Source: RFTU01 sp049423145
Lineage (GTDB): Bacteria; Pseudomonadota; Gammaproteobacteria; Burkholderiales; Burkholderiaceae_C
Assembly: GCA_049423145.1 (NCBI GenBank)
Contig: JBMSQF010000014.1
Location: forward strand, 1-43,795
DNA: 43,795 nucleotides
Reading direction: 5' to 3'
Below are positions 8,676 to 17,283 of the stretch, piece by piece. The translations under genes were made by a program, and so were the position numbers. Within the stretch, counting starts at the first letter, position 1. Every line of letters starts with the position of its first letter. The notes beneath the pieces are model-generated. The model was given only the letters and a program-made list of their open reading frames with translations. It did no database searches and was not told the origin of the DNA.

Positions 8676-9950
8676 GTGAGACTGGTCATTTGGTTGGTCC
8701 TGCTGTTCGTGGTGGCGGCCGTGGCGGCCATGACGCTGGGGGCCAACGACGGTCTGGCCTCGTTCTACTGGCGCGGTTGGCGGCTGGACGTTTCCTTGAA
8801 TTTCTTCGTGCTGGCCCTGCTGACAGCCTTCCTTGCCTTGGCCGGCAGTGTGCGCTTGACGCGATGGCTGCTTGGGCTCCCCGAGCGTGCCCGTGCCTGG
8901 CGGGCCGAGCGTCGCGAACAGGCCTTGCAGGCGGCGCAGCGCGAGGCTCTGCTGGAGTCATTTGCAGCGCGCTACTCTCGGGCGGTCAAGGCTGCACAAC
9001 GCGCTCAGGAACTTGCGCGCAATCTGCCAGGACGCAGCGGAACCGCCGAGACGCAGGCCATCAACCACTTGTTGGCTGCGATGGCGCTGCACCGCTTGCA
9101 GGACCGCTCCGCACGTGACGAACAGGCTCGGCTGGCACAGACCTGCCTGGATACGGCCACAGTCGACCGCGACAGCGGCAACTCGCGTGCACGGGCACCG
9201 TCGGCGGCCGAAGGTCTGGCACTGCTGCGAGCGGAGTGGGCTCTGGAAGACCACGATTCAGCTATGGCACTGGAGATCCTGGGCCAATTGCCGGCGGGCG
9301 CGTCCCGCCGTATCCAGTCTCAACGCCTGCGGCTGCAGGCGCATCAGATGGCGCAGCAGCCGGCCGAGGCACTCAAGGCGGTCAGGCTGCTGGCCAAGCA
9401 TCAGGCATTCAAGCCCGAGGCTGCGCGCAGTCTCATGCGGACTTTGGCCATGGATGTGATCGACACCGCACGCGATGCAGAGGGGCTGCAGCGGCTGTGG
9501 ATGGAACTGGAGCGGGAAGATCGACAAGATGCGGCCGTGCTGGCACACGCCGTTCACCGTGCAGTGGGCCTCGATGCCAAACCCTGGGCGCGGCGTGTGC
9601 TGCGCTTGGCCTGGGACACTGCGGCCGCCCTGGATACCGATCAGCGTCACCGATTGGCTCTGGCCCTTTGGCGTGTCGTTGAAGGCGTGGAGCCCGAGTG
9701 GCTAGGCCCTGTGGAAGCCTTGGCGGCATCGCACGGCCGTGAGCCGATGGTTGCGGCGGTTGCAGCCGCGGTCTACGCCGAGCGGCAACTCTGGGGCAAG
9801 GCACTGCCCCTGTTGGAGCAAACGGTGCGGGGTACGGCGCCCGCTGAGGTGCGGCGCCATGCGTGGCGGCGCTTGGCCGAACTCGCGCTTCAGAAGGACG
9901 ACCGGGAGGCGGCCCACCACTGCATCTGCCAAGCTGCGGAAATCGACTGA
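8676..9950 (+). CDS. hemY: HemY-like TPR membrane protein of haem biosynthesis operon
   Basis: 424 residues starting at a GTG, 11 bp after hemX. Two N-terminal membrane helices (about 3-22 and 41-63) flank the motif LGANDGLASFYWRGWRLDVSLN. A basic, Arg-rich stretch follows, then a helical region of TPR-like repeats up to residue ~420. This is the proteobacterial HemY fold. It is unrelated to the Bacillus HemY protoporphyrinogen oxidase, and its exact function is unknown. The start is the first codon giving a complete HemY N-terminal helix. The gene closes the hem operon, and a tRNA promoter appears to begin at its stop codon. Confidence 0.9.
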   Translation: MRLVIWLVLLFVVAAVAAMTLGANDGLASFYWRGWRLDVSLNFFVLALLTAFLALAGSVRLTRWLLGLPERARAWRAERREQALQAAQREALLESFAARYSRAVKAAQRAQELARNLPGRSGTAETQAINHLLAAMALHRLQDRSARDEQARLAQTCLDTATVDRDSGNSRARAPSAAEGLALLRAEWALEDHDSAMALEILGQLPAGASRRIQSQRLRLQAHQMAQQPAEALKAVRLLAKHQAFKPEAARSLMRTLAMDVIDTARDAEGLQRLWMELEREDRQDAAVLAHAVHRAVGLDAKPWARRVLRLAWDTAAALDTDQRHRLALALWRVVEGVEPEWLGPVEALAASHGREPMVAAVAAAVYAERQLWGKALPLLEQTVRGTAPAEVRRHAWRRLAELALQKDDREAAHHCICQAAEID

Positions 9951-9957
9951 AAAGGCG

Positions 9958-9966
9958 TGCTACACT
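9958..9966 (+). promoter_or_regulatory. Extended -10 for tRNA-Arg
   Basis: TGC followed by TACACT (9961-9966) fits an extended -10 box. It lies ten bases before the mature tRNA 5' end and directly after the hemY stop codon. No good -35 is seen, as expected of extended -10 promoters. Confidence 0.4.
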
Positions 9967-9976
9967 CGCGGGCTCA

Positions 9977-10053
9977 GCGGCTGTAGCTCAGTTGGATAGA
10001 GTACTTGGCTACGAACCAAGGGGTCGTGGGTTCGAATCCTGCCAGCCGCGCCA
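9977..10053 (+). tRNA. tRNA-Arg (anticodon ACG)
   Basis: 77 nt cloverleaf. The acceptor stem GCGGCTG pairs with CAGCCGC. The anticodon stem CTTGG/CCAAG encloses loop CTACGAA with anticodon ACG at 10011-10013. The T arm is GTGGG-TTCGAAT-CCTGC, followed by discriminator G and an encoded CCA. The first anticodon base is normally deaminated to inosine, so it reads CGU, CGC and CGA. It lies between hemY and the convergent pcaG. Confidence 0.97.
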
Positions 10054-10063
10054 TCTCACACCA

Positions 10064-10696
10064 CTAGACATCCAAGAACACCGTTTCGCGTGCCGGGTCG
10101 GCATGCTGCAGGTGGATGTCAAATCGGTAAACCACCTGTCCCTCGCGCTCTTGGCGCTGCGCCAGCAGCGTGCGGCGGCGAACCTCCCACTCAATGCCTT
10201 GGAGCACAGGATCCTGGGCATTGGCCGCCGCTTCGTCATCGAAGTACAGCCGCGTGTGCAAGCCCAGGTTGATGCCGCGCGCGAACAACACCAAGGCCAC
10301 ATGGGGTGCCTGCATGGAAGCAGCGGGGCCGGGCACCGCGCCGGGCTTGAGCGTGTCGAAGCGCCAAAGTCCGGTGTCGAAATCTGCTCCCGTCCGTGCC
10401 CAGCCTCGAAAGGCAGATGGCGAGGGATCGGCCGGGTGGGCATAGTGGCCGTGCGCGTCGGCCTGCCACAGCTCCACCAGCAGGTCGCGCACCGGTGTGC
10501 CTGAACCGTCGTAGACCACACCTTCGAGCGCGATGTGGCCGGGTGTTCCGGGCTTGACCAAGGTGGCTCCCCAGGTGTGCTCGAAGATCTCGAAGCCCGC
10601 CTGATGCGGCGCCAGGCCGATGTGCACGTAGGGCCCACCAGTCTGGGAGGCGGTTTCGGGGAATCGGGTGATGGTTCGCGTTGCCGGTGTGCTCAT
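10064..10696 (-). CDS. pcaG: Protocatechuate 3,4-dioxygenase, alpha subunit
   Basis: 210 residues from ATG 10696 (MSTPATRTITRFPETASQTGGPYVHIG). Together with PcaH it opens the ring of protocatechuate between the two hydroxyls, giving beta-carboxy-cis,cis-muconate. Recognisable parts are the N-terminal PETASQTGGPYVHIGLAP, the intradiol core DLLVELWQADAHGHYAHP, and FARGINLGLHTRLYFDDE. The alpha chain keeps the fold but not the full iron site. GAGGGGAA lies eight bases before this ATG. A second ATG six bases upstream (10702) would overlap the pcaH stop as ATGA but is too close to the SD. The gene is convergent with tRNA-Arg, ten bases away. Confidence 0.95.
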   Translation of the reverse strand: MSTPATRTITRFPETASQTGGPYVHIGLAPHQAGFEIFEHTWGATLVKPGTPGHIALEGVVYDGSGTPVRDLLVELWQADAHGHYAHPADPSPSAFRGWARTGADFDTGLWRFDTLKPGAVPGPAASMQAPHVALVLFARGINLGLHTRLYFDDEAAANAQDPVLQGIEWEVRRRTLLAQRQEREGQVVYRFDIHLQHADPARETVFLDV

Positions 10697-10698
10697 CG

Positions 10699-11442
10699 TC
10701 ATTTCCCCTCGAACCATGTCTGGCGCCGCCCGCGCAGGACGATATCGAATCGGTAGCAACGCGAGTCGAGTTCCACGAAGTTCGCCCGGTCCTCCAGCGC
10801 GATCAGGCCGCGCACCTGTGCCTCATCTGGAATCCCCTGCAGGATGGGACAGCCCGCGATCAAGGTGTCGCCCTCAAAGTACATCTGCGTGATCAACCGC
10901 TGCGCCCAGCCATCGCCCTGCAGCGAATAGTGGATGTGCGATGGCCGCCAGTCGTTGATCCGGTTGCGCCAGGGATAGGGGCCGGGCTTGATGGTGCGGT
11001 AGCGGTAGTGCCCGTTTTCATCGGTGAGCATACGGCCGCAACCGCCGAAGTTTGGGTCGAGTGCGCCGATGTACTGGTCCTTCTTGTGGCGGTAGCGGCC
11101 GCTGGCGTTGGCTTGCCACACTTCCACCAAGGCGTTGCGCACCGGTTGGCCGAACTCGTCGCGCACATACCCATGCACCACGATACGCTCGCCCACGGGC
11201 AGGCCTTCTTTGGCGAAGTTCAGGATCAGGTCGTTGTCCTGGGGGCCAAGCTCATCAGCTGAGAACAGCGGCCCTGTGCGTTCGGTCAGCGTTTGTTTGA
11301 TCGAGATCAGGGCGTTGCGCGGCGAGCGCAGCACACTGGTCTTGTAGCTCGGCGAAAGAGCCGGCGGATGGAGTTCCGTGCGGCGTTGCACGAAGGGGCC
11401 CCAGGCGGGTGCGCCGAAGGCAGGAGATGTGGGATCAGGCAT
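10699..11442 (-). CDS. pcaH: Protocatechuate 3,4-dioxygenase, beta subunit
   Basis: 247 residues. This is the catalytic, non-haem Fe(III) subunit. By alignment to the known family pattern, the iron ligands are Tyr117 (SGRYRHK), Tyr156 (KPGPYPW), and His169 and His171 (RPSHIHY). DPNFGGCGRMLTDENG and NDWRPSHIH are hallmark stretches. Length matches the family (about 235-245). It sits two bases upstream of pcaG and 45 bases downstream of pobA, so the three are almost certainly one transcript turning 4-hydroxybenzoate into carboxymuconate. Later ketoadipate-pathway genes (pcaB, pcaC, pcaD) are not in the window. Confidence 0.97.
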   Translation of the reverse strand: MPDPTSPAFGAPAWGPFVQRRTELHPPALSPSYKTSVLRSPRNALISIKQTLTERTGPLFSADELGPQDNDLILNFAKEGLPVGERIVVHGYVRDEFGQPVRNALVEVWQANASGRYRHKKDQYIGALDPNFGGCGRMLTDENGHYRYRTIKPGPYPWRNRINDWRPSHIHYSLQGDGWAQRLITQMYFEGDTLIAGCPILQGIPDEAQVRGLIALEDRANFVELDSRCYRFDIVLRGRRQTWFEGK

Positions 11443-11487
11443 GTGGAGGTCCGGGGGGTGGATGGAGGGTAGCGCCGCCGCTCGATT

Positions 11488-12684
11488 TCAGAAGGGCAAG
11501 CCCACGTAGTTTTCGGCCAGTACCGTCATGGCGGCGTCGGATTGCACCAGGTACTCCAGCTCCGCCTGCTGCAGGCGATACCCAATCTCGCCACCACTGA
11601 GCTCGGCCTGAGGGAAGCGGTGCATGAGCGAGGTGAACCACCAGGAAAACCGCGAAGCCTTCCATACCCGAGAGAGACAGCGCTGTGAATAGTGGTCGAT
11701 GCCGGCATGGCTCCTCTCCTGGAAGAACTCGATCAGCGCCGTGCTGAGATAGTGCACATCGCTGGCCGCTAGGTTCAGACCTTTGGCACCGGTGGGCGGT
11801 ACGATATGCGCCGCATCGCCTGCCAGAAACAGCGAGCCGAATCGCATCGGTTCAGCGACGAAACTGCGCAATGGCGCGATGCTTTTCTCGATGGACGGTC
11901 CGGTGACGAGCGCGTCGGCCGCCTCGGGATCCAGACGCAGACGCAATTCGTTCCAGAACGCCTCGTCACTCCAGTTTTCAACCTTGTCTTGCAGGGTGCA
12001 CTGCACGTAATAGCGGCTTAGCGTATGCGACCGCATGCTGCACAGCGCGAAGCCACGGGCGTGGTTCGAATAGATCAGTTCCTCAGACACGGGTGGCGTG
12101 CGCGAGAGCACACCCAACCAGCCGAAGGGATAGACGCGTTCGTGCAGCGTCAGCGCCTGTGCAGGGACACGGGCTCGGCACACCCCATGAAATCCATCGC
12201 AGCCGGCGATGAAGGCGCAGAGGACTTCGCGCGCCTGGCCTTGCTGGGTGAAGGTCACACGGGGTTGATCGCCGTCGAAGTCATGGATCTCGACATCCTG
12301 CGCTTCATAGAAGGTGGGCAGTCCCTTGGCTTGGCGGTCGTTCATCAGGTCACGCGTGACCTCGGTCTGGCCATAGACAACCACGCGCTTGCCTGCAGTG
12401 AGTCGTTTAAGGTCGATCCGGTGGCGTGCCCCGCCAAAGCACAGGTCGAAGCCATCATGCGGCAGCCCTTCGCGATGCAGGCGATCGGCCACCCCGACGC
12501 GCTCGAGCAATTCCACCGTGCCGCGCTCCAAGACGCCCGCCCGAATGCGGCCCAAGACATAGTCAGGGCTGCGTTGTTCGATGATGACGGCATCCACGCC
12601 AGCATCGGCCAGCAGGGCGCCCAGCAGCAAACCGGAGGGGCCGGCCCCGATGATGGCCACCTGCGTCCGCGTGGAGGCGTTCAT
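11488..12684 (-). CDS. pobA: 4-hydroxybenzoate 3-monooxygenase (PobA)
   Basis: 398 residues from ATG 12684 (MNASTRTQVAIIG). A TTG 36 bases upstream would add a poorly conserved tail, and the FAD-binding strand starts at the ATG form. The FAD fold is shown by GAGPSG (13-18), the RIRAGVLERGTVELL segment, the DG motif GCDGFHG and the second FAD motif GDAAHIVPPTGAKGLNLAASD. Length matches PobA (about 390-395). The enzyme uses NADPH and O2 to hydroxylate 4-hydroxybenzoate to protocatechuate, the substrate of PcaGH downstream. No PobR- or PcaQ-type regulator gene is present in the window, so control must come from elsewhere. Confidence 0.96.
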   Translation of the reverse strand: MNASTRTQVAIIGAGPSGLLLGALLADAGVDAVIIEQRSPDYVLGRIRAGVLERGTVELLERVGVADRLHREGLPHDGFDLCFGGARHRIDLKRLTAGKRVVVYGQTEVTRDLMNDRQAKGLPTFYEAQDVEIHDFDGDQPRVTFTQQGQAREVLCAFIAGCDGFHGVCRARVPAQALTLHERVYPFGWLGVLSRTPPVSEELIYSNHARGFALCSMRSHTLSRYYVQCTLQDKVENWSDEAFWNELRLRLDPEAADALVTGPSIEKSIAPLRSFVAEPMRFGSLFLAGDAAHIVPPTGAKGLNLAASDVHYLSTALIEFFQERSHAGIDHYSQRCLSRVWKASRFSWWFTSLMHRFPQAELSGGEIGYRLQQAELEYLVQSDAAMTVLAENYVGLPF

Positions 12685-12744
12685 GTGATGGGAGTCCACG
12701 GCAGAGTGATTGAAGCTCAACAGCGCTGAAGGGGTACCGAGGGA

Positions 12745-13002
12745 TTACTTCAGCGATTCCACCAGGTCCACGTAGTCCTGCATCGCATCATCGGCCGACA
12801 GGCCTGCAAGTGCTGCCCAGGCGTCGTACTTGGCACGCGCCTTGATGTCCATCATGCCCGGCCGCTCGCCCACCACGTCCCCTTCGGTGGCCTGCTTGTA
12901 AAGCGAGTAGAGCTTGAGCAGGTCGGCCGTGCTGGGGCGTTCGCTGAGTTGCTGTGCTTCCTCAGCGGCTTGCTTGAACTGGGCTTCCAGTTGATTGCTC
13001 AC
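12745..13002 (-). CDS. Acyl-CoA-binding protein (ACBP)
   Basis: 85 residues from a GTG at 13002 (reads MSNQLEAQFKQAAEEAQQL), preceded by AGGAGA at a normal distance. The ACBP signature is clear: LLKLYSLYKQATEGDVVGERPGMMDIKARAKYDAW, with the conserved Tyr and Lys contacts to the CoA adenine and 3'-phosphate. Length equals the family standard. ACBPs buffer cytosolic acyl-CoA esters. The gene is 60 bp upstream of pobA in the same direction and could be cotranscribed with the aromatic genes. Whether that reflects acyl-CoA made at the end of the ketoadipate pathway or just adjacency is unknown. Confidence 0.93.
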   Translation of the reverse strand: MSNQLEAQFKQAAEEAQQLSERPSTADLLKLYSLYKQATEGDVVGERPGMMDIKARAKYDAWAALAGLSADDAMQDYVDLVESLK

Positions 13003-13151
13003 CTGCGATTCTCCTGATGCTCCGATCGAGCCGAATGAACGGTAAAGCCGAGTGTAGTGGAGCCCGCCCCAGAGGTGCTTCTGGGGGCGGCGGCCTGCAC
13101 GGCGCCTGATCATGGGCAAGCGAGCAGCCTCGCTCCGTAGCACGATGGCGC

Positions 13152-15704
13152 ATGAGCCGAGACTCACCCGAAGGCGGCCTGAGTGAGACCCAAGCGCAGG
13201 AGCGCTTGGCCACCTGGGGCCCCAACCGCCTCCCCGACCCGCAGCGTCGCACGTGGCTGCACACCGTGGCCGAAGTCTTGCGAGAACCGATGTTTGCCTT
13301 GCTGCTGCTGGCCGCAGGCCTGTATCTCGCCGTGGGCGATCTGAGCGAAGGCTTGCTGTTGGCGGCCTTTGCCCTGATGACGGTGGGTCTGGTGGTGCTG
13401 CAAGGTCGGCGGCGCGAGCGGGCACTGGAAGCCTTGAGGGACTTGTCCGTGCCCTCGGTCCAAGTGCTTCGAGACGGCAAGTGGCAGCGCAGGCCCGCCA
13501 CGGCTTTGGTGCCCGGGGATTGGTTCCTGATCGAAGAAGGCGACCGCGTGGCCGCAGACGCGGCACTGATGCAGTGCTCGGGCGTGACGGTCGACGAGTC
13601 GCTGCTGACTGGTGAGTCATGGCCGGTGATCAAACGCGTGGCGCCGGCGCCGCGGTGGGCCGTTGATGCGAGCACGCCGAAAGCCGAGGCTGATCGTGAT
13701 GAGCCCTACCGCGTATGGGCCGGCACGGTGGTGGTGTCAGGGCAAGGGGTGGGCGAGGTGTTGCAGACCGGTGCTCGCACCCGTATGGGCGCCATCGGGG
13801 CGGCCCTGGCCACCATCGATCTCACCGACACACCCGCCCAGCGACGCATCCGTGCATTGGTCCGGATCTTCGGCCTGCTGGCCCTGGCGGTGAGCCTGGC
13901 GGTGGTGCTGGTGCATGGGCTGTGGCGCGGCGACTGGTGGGCAGGAGCGGTCTCGGCCTTGGCCCTGGGAATGGGCATGTTGCCCGAAGAGTTCCCGATG
14001 GCACTGACCATCTTCATGGCGCTGGGCGCCTGGCGCTTGAGCCGTTTGCAGGTGTTGGCCCGCCGCCCGGCTGCCGTGGAGGCTTTGGGCGCGCTGACCG
14101 TGCTGTGTGTCGACAAGACGGGCACCTTGACCGAGAACCGGCTGCGCCTGATGGTGCTGCAGACCGATGAAGTGGCCCAGCGATGGGGCGCGTCGGACAG
14201 CACGGTGATGGCGCCCCTGCAGGGCCTTCTGGCTGCGGCTTGCGCTGCCTGCCGCGCCGTGGGCGTGGATCCGGTGGACCAGGCGCTGCGCGACGCTGGC
14301 GCAGCTGTCCGGTGGGTGGCCGAGGGAGTGCGCCTGCAGGAACACCCACCCTCGGCGGAGCAACCCGTGATGGCGGTGGCGTGGGCAACCGGTGCAGCGG
14401 GCCCGCGCTGGTTCTGCAAGGGGGCGCCGGAATCGGTGCTGCGGTGGTGCGAGCACGAATCCGGGCAAGCACTTGCGCGCAGGGAAGCGGCAGCGCGATT
14501 GGCCCGCCAAGGGTGGAAGGTGCTTGCGGTGGCCATGACCGACATGGCCGCCGATCCGATTGCGTTGGGCACCGAGCCGCAGTCTGTGCCGCAAGGGGGC
14601 TGGCGGTGGCTGGGCCTTGTCGCGCTGGAAGACCCCCTGCGCGAGGGTGTGGCCGCTGCCGTTGCCGAGGTGCAGGGCGCTGGGGTGAAGGTCATCATGG
14701 TGACCGGCGACCATGTCGAGACGGCCCGCGCCATTGCCGAGCAAGCGGGACTGGATGCCCGGGGCGGCGTGATCAGCGGCGAAGACTTTGCCGCCCTGAG
14801 CGCGGGTGGTCAGGCCGAGGTCGCGGCTCAGGTGCGCCTATTTGCCCGTGTCCAGCCCGAACACAAGTTGCTGCTTGTCAAAGCGCTGCAGGCCCAAGGT
14901 GAAGTGGTGGCCATGACGGGAGATGGCGTCAATGACGCACCAGCCCTGCGCGCGGCCCATGTGGGTGTGGCCATGGGTGGGCGGGGAACCGACGTGGCAC
15001 GCGAAGCCGCCTCCATGGTGCTGCTGGATGAAGACTTTCGACACATTGCGCATGGCATTGCCCTCGGACGCCGATTGATGGACAACCTGCGACGGGTCTC
15101 GCGCTACATCACGGCCATCCACGTGCCCCTGGCAGGTCTGGCCTTGGTGCCCCTGTTGATGGGATGGCCGCCGCTGATGTTGCCCGCGCATGTGGTGCTC
15201 ACCGAGATGGTGATCGACCCCTTGTGTTCCCTGGCCTTTGAGAATGCACCCCCGTCCAAGGACTTGATGAAGCGACCGCCCCGTCGCATCGACGAGCCCC
15301 TGCTGATGACGCGTGAGGAGATGCTGGGTGCCCTGTGGCTGGGTGGCGTGTTGCTCCTGGCTTTGCTGGTCGGAGTCGCCTGTGCCCAGGCGCAGGGCTA
15401 TGCGTTGGACCATGTGCGGACGGCCTTGATCGTCGGTCTGACAGCCGGCAACTTCACCTTGGCCTTGACGGCCTTGAGCCAAGGAATCAGCCCGCGAGCA
15501 TGGATCGGCGGTTCCTCGGTGAAGCGGTTGGGGGTCATCGGCGCATTGGCCGCTTCGGTGCTCCTGGCCGCCTTGACTTGGCAGCCGCTGCAACGCGCAC
15601 TCGCGCTCGCTGATCCGGGTGGTGCCCTCTTGGCTTGGGCGGTGGTGGTGGGAATCGCGTCGGTGCTCGTCGGTCGGCTGCTGTGGTCGATTCGGTGTTC
15701 ATGA
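13152..15704 (+). CDS. Cation-translocating P-type ATPase (P2-like, PEEFP subgroup)
   Basis: 850 residues. It has an N-terminal cation-ATPase domain (LSETQAQERLATWGPNRLPDP), the actuator TGES (in DESLLTGES, about 153-161), TM4 motif PEEFP, the phosphorylation site DKTGTLTEN, the hinge GDGVNDAPALRAA, and a C-terminal membrane block. There is no HMA domain and no CPC, so it is not a P1B metal pump. It resembles the calcium/magnesium-type P2 pumps, but the TM6 stretch reads LTEMVIDPLCSLAFE instead of the SERCA N..TD pattern. The transported ion therefore cannot be named. It is divergent from the ACBP gene and followed by a separate outer-membrane protein gene. Confidence 0.88.
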   Translation: MSRDSPEGGLSETQAQERLATWGPNRLPDPQRRTWLHTVAEVLREPMFALLLLAAGLYLAVGDLSEGLLLAAFALMTVGLVVLQGRRRERALEALRDLSVPSVQVLRDGKWQRRPATALVPGDWFLIEEGDRVAADAALMQCSGVTVDESLLTGESWPVIKRVAPAPRWAVDASTPKAEADRDEPYRVWAGTVVVSGQGVGEVLQTGARTRMGAIGAALATIDLTDTPAQRRIRALVRIFGLLALAVSLAVVLVHGLWRGDWWAGAVSALALGMGMLPEEFPMALTIFMALGAWRLSRLQVLARRPAAVEALGALTVLCVDKTGTLTENRLRLMVLQTDEVAQRWGASDSTVMAPLQGLLAAACAACRAVGVDPVDQALRDAGAAVRWVAEGVRLQEHPPSAEQPVMAVAWATGAAGPRWFCKGAPESVLRWCEHESGQALARREAAARLARQGWKVLAVAMTDMAADPIALGTEPQSVPQGGWRWLGLVALEDPLREGVAAAVAEVQGAGVKVIMVTGDHVETARAIAEQAGLDARGGVISGEDFAALSAGGQAEVAAQVRLFARVQPEHKLLLVKALQAQGEVVAMTGDGVNDAPALRAAHVGVAMGGRGTDVAREAASMVLLDEDFRHIAHGIALGRRLMDNLRRVSRYITAIHVPLAGLALVPLLMGWPPLMLPAHVVLTEMVIDPLCSLAFENAPPSKDLMKRPPRRIDEPLLMTREEMLGALWLGGVLLLALLVGVACAQAQGYALDHVRTALIVGLTAGNFTLALTALSQGISPRAWIGGSSVKRLGVIGALAASVLLAALTWQPLQRALALADPGGALLAWAVVVGIASVLVGRLLWSIRCS

Positions 15705-15762
15705 CGGATGGACGGGAGAAGACGACCCTCCATGAGGCCCCGATCGGGCGCACAATCGGCCC

Positions 15763-16629
15763 ATGAATACCGCGCACCCACTGCCCCGCTGCAGCGCCAG
15801 CCGCCTTGCATTCATGGCAATCCTGTTCACCGCTTCTGCCGCACAGGCGCAGAGCACCGGCGCGCCATCGGGTCCGCCGGCTCTCCCGCGTTGGGAGGCC
15901 GGCGCCCTGGGAATCTTGGTCACCCAACAGGCCTACCCGGGTGCGAACCAGCACGTGCAGCGCAGCCTGTTGCTGCCTTATGTGGTCTACCGCGGCGAGG
16001 TGCTCCGTGCCGATCGCGGCAACGCTGGCCTGAGGGCCCTGCAGAGCGGTGACTTGGAGCTCGATATCGGGGCTTCAGCAGCCATCGGCTCAAGTTCACA
16101 GCGCATCGAAACACGACAGGGCATGCCCACGCTGGGCACGCTGGTCGAACTGGGCCCGCGCCTGCGCTGGACCCTGCACCGCGCACCCGATGGATCGCGC
16201 TGGCGGCTGGACCTTCCGCTGCGCAGCGTCCACGATCTCAGCGATGGCCTTCAACACCGGGGTGTGTCGTTTGAGCCCGAGCTGAAGTGGCAGGGCCTGA
16301 CCCGCAGTGGGTTCTTCATCAACACCGGGGCCAGCGCGGTGCTTGGAGACCGGCAGCTGGCGCAGACCTACTACGGGGTGAGCCCCGCACAGGCCACCGT
16401 GTCCCGGCCGGCCTATTCGGCTCAAGCCGGCCTGATCACCTGGCGCTTGGCCGGTTCGGTGGCCTGGCGACTGGGTCCGAACTGGAATGCCTTCACCTAT
16501 GCCCGCATGGACAGCGTTCACGGGGCCGCCAACGAAGCCAGTCCTCTGGTGCGGCAGTCCACAGGCCTGAGCGCGGGTGTGGGCGTGGCCTATGTGTGGC
16601 GCCGCTCGGCCCTGCCGGGTGCCGACTGA
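15763..16629 (+). CDS. MipA/OmpV family outer-membrane protein
   Basis: 288 residues with a signal peptide (hydrophobic core LAFMAILFTASAAQA, cleavage near residue 29). The mature part alternates aromatic and polar residues as in a beta-barrel. It carries MipA/OmpV landmarks: LGILVTQQAYPGANQ, LLPYVVYRGEVLRADR, a long middle strand set, and the C-terminal TGLSAGVGVAYVWRRS. Members include MipA, a scaffold for murein synthesis enzymes, and OmpV; most are uncharacterised. A CACAAT hexamer ends six bases before the ATG and there is no SD, so the message may be leaderless. Function beyond the family is not readable. Confidence 0.83.
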   Translation: MNTAHPLPRCSASRLAFMAILFTASAAQAQSTGAPSGPPALPRWEAGALGILVTQQAYPGANQHVQRSLLLPYVVYRGEVLRADRGNAGLRALQSGDLELDIGASAAIGSSSQRIETRQGMPTLGTLVELGPRLRWTLHRAPDGSRWRLDLPLRSVHDLSDGLQHRGVSFEPELKWQGLTRSGFFINTGASAVLGDRQLAQTYYGVSPAQATVSRPAYSAQAGLITWRLAGSVAWRLGPNWNAFTYARMDSVHGAANEASPLVRQSTGLSAGVGVAYVWRRSALPGAD

Positions 16630-16701
16630 GCGGGCGGCCGCTCCGGGCAGCAGCAGGCCCGCCTTCGAAGGCACCATGCAGCCCATACCCTATATGTCGG
16701 C

Positions 16702-17283
16702 ATGAACAAGGCTTTCACCCGAGAGATCGATCCGCCCGAGGACGATGATGACGATACCGCCGGCGCACCGGCGCTGCCGCGCGGCCAGCGCAATTACATG
16801 ACGCCCAGCGGACATGAAAAACTGCGCGCGGAACTGCTGCAACTGCTCGACGAGGAACGCCCCAAGGTGGTCGAGATCGTTTCCTGGGCGGCTTCCAATG
16901 GGGACCGCTCGGAAAACGGGGACTATCTCTATGGCAAGAAGCGGCTGCGCGAAATCGATCGTCGGATACGCTACATCACCAAGCGGCTGGACATTGCGGT
17001 GGTGGCCGACCCCAGCCTTCACCATGGCAGTGAGCAGGTCTTTTTCGGCGCCACCGTCACGGTGGAAAACGCGCTGGGCCAACAGCGCACGGTCACCATC
17101 AAAGGTATCGACGAAACCGATCCCCTGCGCGCAGAGGTGAGCTGGGTCTCGCCGATTGCGCAGGCCTTGCTCAAGGCCCGTGTGGGCGATGAGGTGATCC
17201 TGTACACGCCGGGCGGGCGCGAAGTGCTGGAGGTGTTGGCGGTGCGCTATCCCGCACCGGGTGCCTCAGGGCTTGACGCGTGA
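16702..17283 (+). CDS. greB: Transcription elongation factor GreB
   Basis: 193 residues. It has an acidic N-terminal tail (EDDDDDTAGAP), then the GreA/B coiled-coil with YMTPSGHEKLRAELLQLLDEERP and the tip stretch GDRSENGDYLYGKKRLREIDRRIRYITKRLD. GKKRLREID with YITKRL is the GreB form, not GreA. The C-terminal FKBP-like domain contains IKGIDETDPLRAEVSWVSPIAQALL. GreB binds in the RNA polymerase secondary channel and stimulates cleavage of backtracked transcripts. The tail of about 25 residues before YMTP is longer than in E. coli GreB. The 3' end overlaps spoT on the other strand by 18 bp. Confidence 0.95.
   Translation: MNKAFTREIDPPEDDDDDTAGAPALPRGQRNYMTPSGHEKLRAELLQLLDEERPKVVEIVSWAASNGDRSENGDYLYGKKRLREIDRRIRYITKRLDIAVVADPSLHHGSEQVFFGATVTVENALGQQRTVTIKGIDETDPLRAEVSWVSPIAQALLKARVGDEVILYTPGGREVLEVLAVRYPAPGASGLDA

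Noticed and set aside
10699..10702. ATG at 10702 as pcaG start with an ATGA overlap
   Set aside because: The GAGGGGAA ribosome-binding stretch would be almost touching it; the ATG at 10696 has proper spacing, though the difference is only two residues.
13706..14744. Two long minus-strand frames opposite the P2-like ATPase
   Set aside because: They run entirely across the catalytic core of a clear P-type ATPase and show no domain of their own.
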